Source: Streptomyces sp. NBC_01233 (GTDB lineage Bacteria; Actinomycetota; Actinomycetes; Streptomycetales; Streptomycetaceae). Taken from it: 64,000 bases of DNA. Both the position numbers and the translations under genes were made by a program. Positions 51,878 to 59,542 of the stretch are shown one piece after another. The stretch spans positions 2,232,501 to 2,296,500 of the forward strand of contig NZ_CP108514.1 in NCBI RefSeq assembly GCF_035989305.1, in the 5' to 3' direction. The notes under the pieces were generated by a model, which made no database searches, was not told the DNA's origin, and saw nothing but the letters and a program-made list of their open reading frames with translations. How positions within the stretch are numbered: the stretch's first letter is position 1; every line of letters begins with the position of its first letter.

Positions 51878-52503
51878 GCGCCCTCTTCGACCTGGCCACC
51901 GCGGCCCCCGTCCCGGCCCCTCCGGCCGGGGCGGGCCCCCGCCCCCTCGTGGTGGGCCTCGACACCAGCCTCACGTCCACCGGCATCGCCGGTGGCGACT
52001 GGGCCGAAGCCCTCCGCCCGAAGAACATCACCGGGCACGCCCGGCTCGACTGGATCCTCGAAGAGGTCACCGACCGCGTGAAACTCGCCGACCTCGCCGT
52101 CATCGAGGGCCCGGCCTACGCCCAGCAGCTCCAGCCCGGCCACCACGAACGGGCCGGCCTGTGGTGGCTCATCACGCGGGCGCTGTACAAGCGCGGCATC
52201 CCGTACGCCGTGTGCAACCCGCACCTGCGAACGATCTACGCCACCGGCCGGGCCAACCCTGCCCAGGGCCACCCCAAACAGCAGCGGGCCCGCATCGCAA
52301 AGGGCATGGTCCACACGTTCGTCGTCGAGCAGCTGGGTGTGTTCTGCGAAGGCGTCGGCAAGTACGACGCCGCAGACGCGGCCGTGCTCGCCGCGATGGG
52401 CCTCGACTGGCTCGGATACCCGCTCCTCCCCCTGCCGCCCGAGCAGCGGCGCGCCCTGGACACCGTGCAGTGGCCCGACACGATCCCGGCGGTGGCCCGA
52501 TGA
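51874..52503 (+). CDS. RuvC-like Holliday junction nuclease
   Basis: The 209-residue protein has the RNase H fold signatures of RuvC: Asp30 in VVGLDTSLTSTGIA, Glu78 in AVIEGP, and the C-terminal acidic pair around Asp165/Asp168 (KYDAADAAVLAAMG). It probably resolves branched DNA during the element's replication. Coupled to both neighbours by 4-nt overlaps. Confidence 0.87.
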   Translation: MSALFDLATAAPVPAPPAGAGPRPLVVGLDTSLTSTGIAGGDWAEALRPKNITGHARLDWILEEVTDRVKLADLAVIEGPAYAQQLQPGHHERAGLWWLITRALYKRGIPYAVCNPHLRTIYATGRANPAQGHPKQQRARIAKGMVHTFVVEQLGVFCEGVGKYDAADAAVLAAMGLDWLGYPLLPLPPEQRRALDTVQWPDTIPAVAR

Positions 52504-53786
52504 AGTTCCGACACGACAGCGGCCTCGACTTCACCGACCTGTTCTGCGGCGGCGGAGGATCCACGACCGGCCTCATCGAGACCGGCTACATCCTCGGCCT
52601 CGCCATGAACCACAGTCCCGTCAGCATCCGCACCCACATGGCCAATCACCCGATGGCCAAGCACCTGTGCGAGGACATCAACGCGTTCGACAAGCGGAGC
52701 CTGCCCCGCACCCGGGTGCTGTGGGGCTCCCCGATCTGCACCGAAATTGCACCGGCCGGCGGACGCAAGCGCAGCCGCGGTCAGGTCGCCATCGCCATGG
52801 ACGGCGAGGACAACGAGGACGGCATCGCGTCGGCCGAGACGTTCACGAGGACCAGGGCGACCGCGCTTGACATCGTCGCGGCCACCGAGGTCCACCGGTA
52901 CGACGCGGTGCTGTGCGAGAACGTCGTCGAGTTCGCCACGGACTGGGAGCTCTTCGACTGGTGGATCGGCGGCATGACGATCCTCGGCTACAACCACCAG
53001 ATCGTCAGCGCCTCCTCCGCCCACCTCGGCGGCGGCGACAACCCGCAGGCCCCGCAGTACCGGGACCGGATCTACGTCGTCTTCACCCGCAAGGGCATCC
53101 CCCTGCCGAACCTGGAGGTACGGCCGGAGGCTCTGTGCCCCGAGTGCGGTCCTGTCCAGGCTCACCAGGTGTGGCGCAACCCGCGCCGCCGCAAGATCGG
53201 CAAGTGGGGTGTTCAGTACGACTACCGCTGCCCCAATCGGGCCTGCGGTCACCTCATCCTCGACCCCACAGTCCGGCCGATCGCGGACATCATCGACTGG
53301 GACAAGGCCGGCACTCGGATCGGTGACGGCCGCCCAGACCGGCGGGCGTTCACCCCCTACGCGCCGACGACCCGCGCCCGGGTGGCCCGCGGCCTCCAGA
53401 TGTTCGGCAACGCCCCGCACGTGGCGATGCTCCGCCGCAACGGCACCGCGGTCCCGGTCACCGGCCCCGTCCCCGCCCTGTCAGCGCAGGGCCGCCACCA
53501 CGCCCTCGTCATCCCGATCGGCCGGAAGGGCGCACCACGTACCACGGGCGAGCCGCTGACGACCGTGGCGACGAAGCCCCATCACTCGATCGTCCGGACG
53601 GCGGCCGAGGTCGATGACTGCACGCTCCGCATGTTCACCACCGAGGAGCTGATGCAGGCCCAGCGGTTCCCGAAGGGCTACATCGTCCACGGCAACCAAG
53701 AGGAGCGAATCCTCCAGGCCGGGAACGCGGTGTCCGTGAACGCGGCCCGCTGGATCGGCGAGCGAGTCAAGGCGGTGCTCGTATGA
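52500..53786 (+). CDS. C5-cytosine DNA methyltransferase with zinc-ribbon insert
   Basis: The 428-residue protein has motif I (DLFCGGGGS, 13-21), motif IV with candidate nucleophile Cys80 in GSPICTE, ENV (140-142), QYRDR (186-190) and GNAV (408-411). The usual Pro-Cys of motif IV is Pro-Ile-Cys here. Between motifs VIII and IX lies a four-cysteine zinc-ribbon-like insert (Cys213, Cys216, Cys244, Cys249) in the target-recognition region. It may protect the element's DNA from restriction. No partner restriction enzyme is adjacent. Confidence 0.88.
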   Translation: MKFRHDSGLDFTDLFCGGGGSTTGLIETGYILGLAMNHSPVSIRTHMANHPMAKHLCEDINAFDKRSLPRTRVLWGSPICTEIAPAGGRKRSRGQVAIAMDGEDNEDGIASAETFTRTRATALDIVAATEVHRYDAVLCENVVEFATDWELFDWWIGGMTILGYNHQIVSASSAHLGGGDNPQAPQYRDRIYVVFTRKGIPLPNLEVRPEALCPECGPVQAHQVWRNPRRRKIGKWGVQYDYRCPNRACGHLILDPTVRPIADIIDWDKAGTRIGDGRPDRRAFTPYAPTTRARVARGLQMFGNAPHVAMLRRNGTAVPVTGPVPALSAQGRHHALVIPIGRKGAPRTTGEPLTTVATKPHHSIVRTAAEVDDCTLRMFTTEELMQAQRFPKGYIVHGNQEERILQAGNAVSVNAARWIGERVKAVLV

Positions 53787-54055
53787 AGTCCCGTACGAGC
53801 GTTCGAGCCACGGCCCCGGAATGGATGTCGGACGGCCTCTGCGCACAGACCGACCCGACTGAGTTCTACCCCGACCGGGGCGGCTCCGTCGCGGTCGCCA
53901 AGAAGGTCTGCGCCGCCTGCGACGTCCGCACCAACTGCCTCGACTACGCCCTCACCAACGGCGAGGAGTACGGCGTCTGGGGCGGCCTCTCCGAACGCGA
54001 ACGCCACCGCCTCACCACCCCCGCCACCACGACGGCCCTCGGAGGTGCCGCATGA
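53783..54055 (+). CDS. WhiB-family iron-sulfur regulator
   Basis: The 90-residue protein has the four cluster cysteines Cys20, Cys43, Cys46, Cys52 and the GVWGG turn (64-68) of WhiB-like proteins, which bind a [4Fe-4S] cluster and RNA polymerase sigma factor. Phage versions can antagonise host WhiB proteins. The ATG overlaps the methyltransferase stop. Confidence 0.93.
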   Translation: MKSRTSVRATAPEWMSDGLCAQTDPTEFYPDRGGSVAVAKKVCAACDVRTNCLDYALTNGEEYGVWGGLSERERHRLTTPATTTALGGAA

Positions 54056-54660
54056 CCACATCCATCTACACCCGCCGCTTCGGCCGGGCCCTCAGCGCCG
54101 TCCCCGGATCGGTATCCACCGCCGAGACCGAACCCGACTGGCGTGACCTGGCCTCCTGCCTGGACCTCGGCGCGCTCTTCCTGCCTAAGAAGGAGTTCGG
54201 CCCGGAGTCCGCCGCCAGGACCACCGCCGCCAAGAAGATCTGTGCCCGCTGCCCCGTCCTCGACACCTGCCTCGACAACGCCATGACAACCGAATACGGC
54301 TACGTCGAAAACGGCCGGGCCGGCGTCCGCGGCGGCCTCACCCCCCAGGAACGCGCCGCCCGCTACAAGCGGCAGCGCCGCAAGGTTCCCGAACCGCTGA
54401 CGCTCATCGACCAGTACCTCCGCCGCACGGAGGCCCTCGACGACGGACACGTCCGCTGGACGGTGAACACCTCCTACATCACCTTCGAGGGCCGCCAGTA
54501 CACCGGGGCACAGCTCGCATGGGCCGTGTCAACGAACCGGAAGCCCCAGGGGATCCTCCGGACCGCGTGCGGGCTCGCCGGATGCGTCGCAGCCGAGCAC
54601 CTCACCGACGAGGTAATGCGCGACGCCAACAACCGCTACCGCTCCAGGCAGACCGCGTGA
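54052..54660 (+). CDS. WhiB-like protein with HNH-like C-terminal domain
   Basis: The 202-residue protein has a WhiB part with Cys36, Cys64, Cys67, Cys73 and a GVRGG turn (91-95), then a C-terminal ~80 residues containing GHVRWTVN, FEGRQYTGAQLAWAV and CGLAGCVAAEHL. The tail resembles HNH homing-type domains (Cys173, Cys178, His183), though catalytic residues look incomplete. It is nearly twice the normal WhiB length. It directly follows another whiB-like gene. Confidence 0.78.
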   Translation: MTTSIYTRRFGRALSAVPGSVSTAETEPDWRDLASCLDLGALFLPKKEFGPESAARTTAAKKICARCPVLDTCLDNAMTTEYGYVENGRAGVRGGLTPQERAARYKRQRRKVPEPLTLIDQYLRRTEALDDGHVRWTVNTSYITFEGRQYTGAQLAWAVSTNRKPQGILRTACGLAGCVAAEHLTDEVMRDANNRYRSRQTA

Positions 54661-54884
54661 CCGCCCGCCGCCCACGCCGCGCCCCGCCGCCGGCCGAGGG
54701 CCAGCTCCTCGACTGGTCCGACCGCCGCCACTGGGCCCGCGTCCAAGCCCCCTGCCGGTACTGCCGGACCCCCACGTTCCTCCGCGACGACGACAACCTC
54801 CCCGCCGACAAGGTCTGCGCCGAGAAAGCCCTCCAGCAGCGCGCAGAACGCGCGACGGCCGCCTACCAGAACGGACAGCTCTGA
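54657..54884 (+). CDS. small protein with Cys-x2-Cys motif
   Basis: The 75-residue protein contains CRYCRTPTFLRDDDNLP and one further Cys, a possible zinc knuckle. GTG start overlaps the preceding stop (GTGA). Function unknown. Confidence 0.65.
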   Translation: MTARRPRRAPPPAEGQLLDWSDRRHWARVQAPCRYCRTPTFLRDDDNLPADKVCAEKALQQRAERATAAYQNGQL

Positions 54885-55171
54885 TGCGCGCCTTCTACAA
54901 GGGGTACAGCGCCGCAACCGGCCGCCGAGCCCAGCAGGTCCGAAACGTCCACGTGATGCGGGAGGACGGCAAGTTCGCCGGACGACAGGGCCTGTGCGGC
55001 ACCCCCGGTTGGGGCGTCACACACTCCCCGCCGATCGTCATCGACCCGCTACCCGCAGAACCGCCCGCAGGCCTGTCCTGGTGCCGCTCCTGCATCGGAC
55101 ATGCAGCCGCACTGGTCGGCGAACTCAACGCGATGGCACGCACCATCGCCGCGGCCAAATCCACCCGCTGA
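54884..55171 (+). CDS. small hypothetical protein
   Basis: A 95-residue protein with Cys in GLCGTPGWG and CRSCIGHA. It starts one base before the previous stop ends (TGATG). No family recognised. Confidence 0.65.
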   Translation: MRAFYKGYSAATGRRAQQVRNVHVMREDGKFAGRQGLCGTPGWGVTHSPPIVIDPLPAEPPAGLSWCRSCIGHAAALVGELNAMARTIAAAKSTR

Positions 55172-55268
55172 CCCACCGCCCACCGGTAGCCAGGCCGGCG
55201 CCCGGGGTTCGACGCCCCGGGCGGGCACTCACCACCCGCACCCGCTCCACCGAACGGAGACCGACCCG

Positions 55269-56216
55269 ATGCCCTGGTTCAAGATCGATGACGCATCCCA
55301 CAGCCACCCCAAGTTCATGGCGGCCGGGAACGCGGCGCTCGGTCTGTGGCTGCGCTGCGGGGCGTACTCCGCCCAACACCTCACCGAAGGGCACGTCCCG
55401 GCCGCCGTCGCCAAGGCCTACGGCACCCCGCCGCAAGCCCGCAAACTCGTCGCCGTCGGTCTGTGGCACGAGCCCGGCCACGACTGCCCCCGCTGCCCGC
55501 AGCCCGCCGCCGGCTACGTCGTGCACGACTTCTTCGAGGGCGGCCGCAACGCCACCCGCGCGCAGGTCGATGCCTCCCGGAAGGGGGCCGCCGAGCGGGC
55601 CGCGAAGCACCGCGACGGCAAAAAGGGGGAGCGAATCGAGCGCGAATCGGATGCGAATCGCGCGCGAATCGACGACGAACCGGACGCGGATCGCGAACGA
55701 AACGCACCCCAATTCTCTGACTCCACCGCAGATCAGGACCACCTGTCACAGCGCACAGGCCTTGAGGGGGGTGCACACCCCCAAGCCTCTTCCACGCCTA
55801 TCCAGGTACTTCCTACGGAAGTACCTCCTCCCCCCACCCCCTCCGTACGACCGTCCACCGAGGTCGCCAACGTCTCAGGGAGAGGGGAAGTCCAACCCCT
55901 CATCGCCGCCATGGTCACCAACGGCATGAACGTCTCCTGGGGCTTCCAGCCCGACGAATGGATCGAACTCCGCGACGCCGTACGCCGCGTCGGAGTCCCC
56001 CTCCTCATCGAGCACGCCGCCCGCGCCTGGCGCAACGCCAAGAACACCCCCTACAGCGCCCGCTACTTCTACCCCGGCTGGACCTCCCTGGAAGCCGAGA
56101 CCGCCTACACCGGCCCCCGCGCCATCACTGGCCCGCCCTCGCCCGCCCAGTCCTACCTCGCCCAGATGTCCGCCCACGCCGAACGACTGCGCCAGCAGAG
56201 CGCCGGAGGAGCCTGA
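55269..56216 (+). CDS. phage replication-initiator-like protein
   Basis: The 315-residue protein has an N-terminal domain (WFKIDDASHSHPKFMAAG, LGLWLRCGAYSAQHLTEGHVP) shared by streptomycete phage replication proteins and similar to phage replisome organisers. A charged linker (about 118-150) and Pro-rich stretch follow, then a C-terminal helical domain (WGFQPDEWIELRDAV...YFYPGWTSLE). Its linker DNA contains seven 11-bp iterons and a 10-bp hairpin, as when a phage origin lies inside its initiator gene. Confidence 0.75.
   Translation: MPWFKIDDASHSHPKFMAAGNAALGLWLRCGAYSAQHLTEGHVPAAVAKAYGTPPQARKLVAVGLWHEPGHDCPRCPQPAAGYVVHDFFEGGRNATRAQVDASRKGAAERAAKHRDGKKGERIERESDANRARIDDEPDADRERNAPQFSDSTADQDHLSQRTGLEGGAHPQASSTPIQVLPTEVPPPPTPSVRPSTEVANVSGRGEVQPLIAAMVTNGMNVSWGFQPDEWIELRDAVRRVGVPLLIEHAARAWRNAKNTPYSARYFYPGWTSLEAETAYTGPRAITGPPSPAQSYLAQMSAHAERLRQQSAGGA
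55631..55707. repeat. seven 11-bp iterons, candidate replication origin
   Basis: GCGAATCG recurs exactly at 55631, 55642, 55653 and 55664, then as ACGAACCG (55675), GCGGATCG (55686) and ACGAAACG (55697), always 11 bp apart. Because 11 is not a multiple of 3, the protein sequence is not repeated, so the DNA itself seems selected. The array lies inside the initiator-like gene. Confidence 0.85.
55804..55826. repeat. 10-bp inverted repeat near iterons
   Basis: AGGTACTTCC-TAC-GGAAGTACCT is a perfect hairpin about 100 nt after the iterons, within the same gene. A second imperfect hairpin centred on GTGCAC lies at about 55762-55786. Confidence 0.85.
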
Positions 56217-56827
56217 TGAACCCCGAGCAGATCCCCGAACTCATCGCCCGCATCGCCCTCGCCGACAAGCGCGTCCGCGTCGAGGACCCCGTCGAGCAGA
56301 CCGCACAGATCGACATGTGGGCCGGCATCCTCGCCGACGTCCCGTACGACTACGCCATCCGTGCCGCGCAGGCCCACTACGCGGTGAAGGCCTGGCCGAT
56401 CCTCCCCGCCGACATCGCCACCCGGTGGGCGGCCACCGTCCGCGACCGCATGGACCGGCACACCGGGACGCTGGAGCCCACCCGATACCCCGAGCTCGAC
56501 CCCGACGACATCGAGGGTTTCCAGCAGACTCTGCGGGCGGAACGCCGCGCCGTGATCACGGGCCAGACCGAGCCCACCCCGCTGAAGGCCATCACCGGCG
56601 CCGTCCCCGCAGACGTACAGGCCCGCCTCGACGCCGTCGGCGAATACGTCCCCGCCGCCGCTCGCGAGCAGCTCGCCCAGTTCTGGCCCCAACAGCGCAC
56701 CCTCGGCGTCCTCGCCCACCGCTGCCCCCAATGCGGCGCACGCCCCGGCCAGCACTGCACCACCGCCAAAACCCGCACCAACCGCGCCACACCACACGGC
56801 GCCCGCAGCCACCCCAACGCCGCCTGA
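56216..56827 (+). CDS. helicase-loader-like protein with zinc finger
   Basis: Residues 1-80 (ELIARIALADKRVRV, WAGILADVPYDYAIRAAQAH, WPILPADIATRW) follow the pattern of phage helicase loaders of the G39P type. A C-terminal zinc finger CPQCGARPGQHC with a His-rich basic tail follows. It overlaps the initiator gene (TGATG). Loader function is inferred from pattern and position only. Confidence 0.6.
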   Translation: MNPEQIPELIARIALADKRVRVEDPVEQTAQIDMWAGILADVPYDYAIRAAQAHYAVKAWPILPADIATRWAATVRDRMDRHTGTLEPTRYPELDPDDIEGFQQTLRAERRAVITGQTEPTPLKAITGAVPADVQARLDAVGEYVPAAAREQLAQFWPQQRTLGVLAHRCPQCGARPGQHCTTAKTRTNRATPHGARSHPNAA

Positions 56828-56837
56828 AAGGCACCCC

Positions 56838-57161
56838 ATGCGCCTCTACAGCACCGCCTACCTCGCCTACGGAATCCAAATCCCCGACACCCAACCCGAC
56901 CACCTCGAAGACACCCTCCAGGCCCTCGACAACGGCGTCGGCTACCTCAACGCAGGCCGCTTCGGCGACGAACGGACCTATCTCACCACCGAATGCCACA
57001 GCGCAGACGCCGGCGAATACCTCGGCCTCGCCCCCGAGACGCTCAACGACCGCCGCGAACGGGCCACCTGGGACACCGCCCTCAAGACCGCAGCCGAAGC
57101 CCTCGGCCACTCCGACGCTCCGGCGCCCGGCTGGTTCCTCACCGCCGACCTCGACAACTGA
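56838..57161 (+). CDS. hypothetical protein
   Basis: A 107-residue acidic protein starting 10 nt after the preceding stop, with GAAAGGC upstream. Aromatic-rich N-terminus (MRLYSTAYLAYGIQIPD). No family recognised. Confidence 0.65.
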   Translation: MRLYSTAYLAYGIQIPDTQPDHLEDTLQALDNGVGYLNAGRFGDERTYLTTECHSADAGEYLGLAPETLNDRRERATWDTALKTAAEALGHSDAPAPGWFLTADLDN

Positions 57162-57206
57162 CCGGCCGACTCGGTTCCAGCAGACCGCGCGCATAAGGAG
57201 ACCCCG

Positions 57207-57440
57207 ATGGTTCAGCCCCCGCCTCACACGCCCATGACCCTGCTCTTCGGCCCCATCAACTGCGTCGAACGCGAGTGCCCCGAGTACCTCACCTCCGAGG
57301 GCTACTACGACCCGGCCGTCGAACGCTGCTCGCACGTCACCACCACCGTCGTCTGTGGCCTGTGCTCCGTTGAGTCGGACCACGGCTTCTACGACGAGAC
57401 GACGCCGTGGCCCTGCCCCGACGCCGTTCCGACCGCCTGA
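57207..57440 (+). CDS. small cysteine-rich hypothetical protein
   Basis: A 77-residue protein with six cysteines (NCVERECPEY, RCSHV, VCGLCS, WPCPD), probably binding zinc. AAGGAGA ribosome site upstream. No family recognised. Confidence 0.65.
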   Translation: MVQPPPHTPMTLLFGPINCVERECPEYLTSEGYYDPAVERCSHVTTTVVCGLCSVESDHGFYDETTPWPCPDAVPTA

Positions 57441-57511
57441 CCCCGTCTGCCGGCCGCCCCGCGGGCAGTGCGGGGCGGCCACCCCACCAGCATCCACGGA
57501 AGGACCCTCAC

Positions 57512-57814
57512 GTGAGCCACTTCGAGTACACCGACCCCGATGGCGATCGCCTCCGCATCGAGCCTGTCCCCGCGCGCCCTTCCGTCCTGCTGATCCTCGG
57601 CACGCAGGGCGAGGACGACACAGCCTGTCTGCGCATCCCCCTCCACCACGTCGAGGAGGTCATCGCGGGCCTTCGCGACATGGCCCGCCAGACCGGCCCG
57701 CTCCCCGGCGCCCGCATCACCGACGAGCAGCGCGCCCACGCAGCCGCCGTTCTCCCACCCGGCGCCCGCATCACCGCGCAGGCGCTCCACGCCGCCGAGG
57801 AGGCCGGAGCATGA
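57512..57814 (+). CDS. hypothetical protein
   Basis: A 100-residue protein with GTG start and GGAAGGA upstream. The first half (FEYTDPDGDRLRIEPV, then VEEVIAGLRDMARQTG) resembles small streptomycete phage proteins. Function unknown. Confidence 0.65.
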   Translation: MSHFEYTDPDGDRLRIEPVPARPSVLLILGTQGEDDTACLRIPLHHVEEVIAGLRDMARQTGPLPGARITDEQRAHAAAVLPPGARITAQALHAAEEAGA

Positions 57815-58203
57815 GCCAGCAGCCCACCGCCCTGCACCTCTGGGAGATCGACCACCCGTACTACTGCACCGAAGGGAACTGGCACAGCGCCGGACAGCAC
57901 ACGCGGTTCAACTCCTGGGCCGAGTTCACCGACACCACCTTCCACAGCGGTGACCGTGACCTGAACCTGCTCATCCGCTGGGACTGGAAGTCGTACCGCC
58001 GCGACCCTGACCCGATGCTCCAGGACGACGACGCCGAGGACGAGCTGCTGCTGTTCTTCGTGCTCCAGCGAAAGGCCTGGCTGTGCTCCGCCGGCGTACG
58101 CGTCACCGACGCGGACGAGCCTGTGATCCGCGCGTGGCTGGCTGAGTGCGCGCAGACGATGCGTGCGACGTGGGAGCCGCTCCTCGACGAGGTAGCCCGG
58201 TGA
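57811..58203 (+). CDS. hypothetical protein
   Basis: A 130-residue acidic protein with many aromatic residues (WEIDHPYYCTEGNWHS, NLLIRWDWKSYRRD). Overlaps both neighbours by 4 nt. No family recognised. Confidence 0.65.
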   Translation: MSQQPTALHLWEIDHPYYCTEGNWHSAGQHTRFNSWAEFTDTTFHSGDRDLNLLIRWDWKSYRRDPDPMLQDDDAEDELLLFFVLQRKAWLCSAGVRVTDADEPVIRAWLAECAQTMRATWEPLLDEVAR

Positions 58204-58511
58204 CCGCCGTCCTCCTCGCCGTGGCGGTCGTGGCCGGCTACCTCGTCGGCCGCGCCCGCCCCGCACGCTGGCTCGGCCGGACTGCCATCGACTGGGCTGA
58301 CAGCCTCGACTACCGCCGCCCGCCCGTCAGCCGCCGCGAGTGGCGCTGGTGGGTCCGCGAGGCCATCTACGCACCCATCTTCGTCTGGATGCTCGCCACC
58401 CAGCCCCGCAAGACCTTGCACGCCTGGCGGACCCGCAACGACCCACCGCCCCCGCGCTCCCCGGCGCCTGTCCTCGTCAACCCCTGGCCGCCCGACAGGG
58501 GCCCGCGGTGA
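58200..58511 (+). CDS. small membrane-associated hypothetical protein
   Basis: A 103-residue protein with an N-terminal hydrophobic helix (AVLLAVAVVAGYLVG) and a second possible one (AIYAPIFVWMLA). Pro-rich tail. GTG start coupled to the previous stop. Confidence 0.62.
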   Translation: MTAVLLAVAVVAGYLVGRARPARWLGRTAIDWADSLDYRRPPVSRREWRWWVREAIYAPIFVWMLATQPRKTLHAWRTRNDPPPPRSPAPVLVNPWPPDRGPR

Positions 58512-58711
58512 GCGGCTGGGCGGTGGCCAGCCTCTCGGTCACGGCCTGGCTCGCCCTCGTCACACCCCTGCTGGCCTTCCTCACCGCCGGAAACCGACGG
58601 GCGCGCCGCCAGCACGACGCGCGCGCCCGAGCCCTCACAGCACGCAGGCACGCCGCGTCATGGGGCCGCAAGAGCCCGACCCGCACTCGACCGAGGAGAC
58701 ACCGCCGATGA
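58508..58711 (+). CDS. small single-pass membrane protein
   Basis: A 67-residue protein: one N-terminal membrane helix (AVASLSVTAWLALVTPLLAFL) and a very basic tail. GTG start overlaps the previous stop (GTGA). Confidence 0.6.
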   Translation: MSGWAVASLSVTAWLALVTPLLAFLTAGNRRARRQHDARARALTARRHAASWGRKSPTRTRPRRHRR

Positions 58712-59139
58712 GCGAGCAGCCTGTCCGGCACACCGTCGACACGATCACCGACAACGACCTCGACCAGCTGTACGGGCAACTCGGCCTCGCCCGGCACCTC
58801 CTCGCCAACGTGCAGCAGACCAGTACCGAAGCCCTCAACCGGGCCGAGAAGGCCGAGCGCGTCGCAGAGTCGGCCGCCCGGGACGCCGCGAAGGCGCTGA
58901 CCGACTACCTCGCCGCCGAGCAGCGCGCCGAGCAGGCCGAGGCCGCCAAGGCCGCACTGAAGCGCGCGCACGTCGCCCTCGCCGAGCAGTCCGGGCGCGA
59001 CCAGGCCGCCATCGCCCGCGCCCGTGAGGTCGAGGAGAAGTGGCGCCTGCACTTCCTCGCCACCGGGGAAGCCGCCGGAGGACACGCCCTCGCCATGGTC
59101 CGCGCCGCCCTCGACGAGCCCAAGGAGCCCCGCCCGTGA
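58708..59139 (+). CDS. coiled-coil hypothetical protein
   Basis: A 143-residue protein, long Ala/Glu/Arg-rich helix from about residue 20 to 110, probably coiled coil. ATG with GAGGAGA upstream, overlapping the previous stop by 4 nt. Function unknown. Confidence 0.68.
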   Translation: MSEQPVRHTVDTITDNDLDQLYGQLGLARHLLANVQQTSTEALNRAEKAERVAESAARDAAKALTDYLAAEQRAEQAEAAKAALKRAHVALAEQSGRDQAAIARAREVEEKWRLHFLATGEAAGGHALAMVRAALDEPKEPRP

Positions 59140-59447
59140 GCCGCCTCAACCCGAACGACTTGGTCAGCATCACGCCGAACGTCCAGGTCCCTCGCCATAG
59201 GGCCGTTGAGTGGCACCAAGGCACAAGGCCGCTGCCCGGGCAGGACGCGGACTTCTTCTTCCGTCAGGCGGTCGAGGTTGGAATCCTCACTTCGGACGAC
59301 GCATGGGCCCTGCTTCGGCGCCACCAGGAACTCACCAGGCAGGAAGCGGCAGTGGCCGAAGGAGCGCTGGTCTGTGCCACGTGCGCGGGAGCGCCCCCGC
59401 CTGGCTTCGCTTGTACGAAATGCGGCGCCTCCAGCCAGACGGCCTGA
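59136..59447 (+). CDS. hypothetical protein with C-terminal zinc ribbon
   Basis: A 103-residue protein ending with CATCAGAPPPGFACTKCG, a four-cysteine zinc-ribbon pattern. GTG start overlaps the previous stop. Last gene of the tightly overlapping run. Confidence 0.65.
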   Translation: MSRLNPNDLVSITPNVQVPRHRAVEWHQGTRPLPGQDADFFFRQAVEVGILTSDDAWALLRRHQELTRQEAAVAEGALVCATCAGAPPPGFACTKCGASSQTA

Positions 59448-59542
59448 ACAACGCGCGAGGGGCGTGCCCATCCGTCCGCCAAGACCGGGCACGCCCCACA
59501 AGTGGTCACCACCGTACCCCGCCCAGCCCCAGGAGCACCGCG

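Noticed and set aside
55631..55707. Iterons as a CRISPR array
   Set aside because: The repeats are 8-bp cores in 11-bp units without unique spacers of CRISPR length, and lie inside a gene. No CRISPR array or cas gene is seen in the window.
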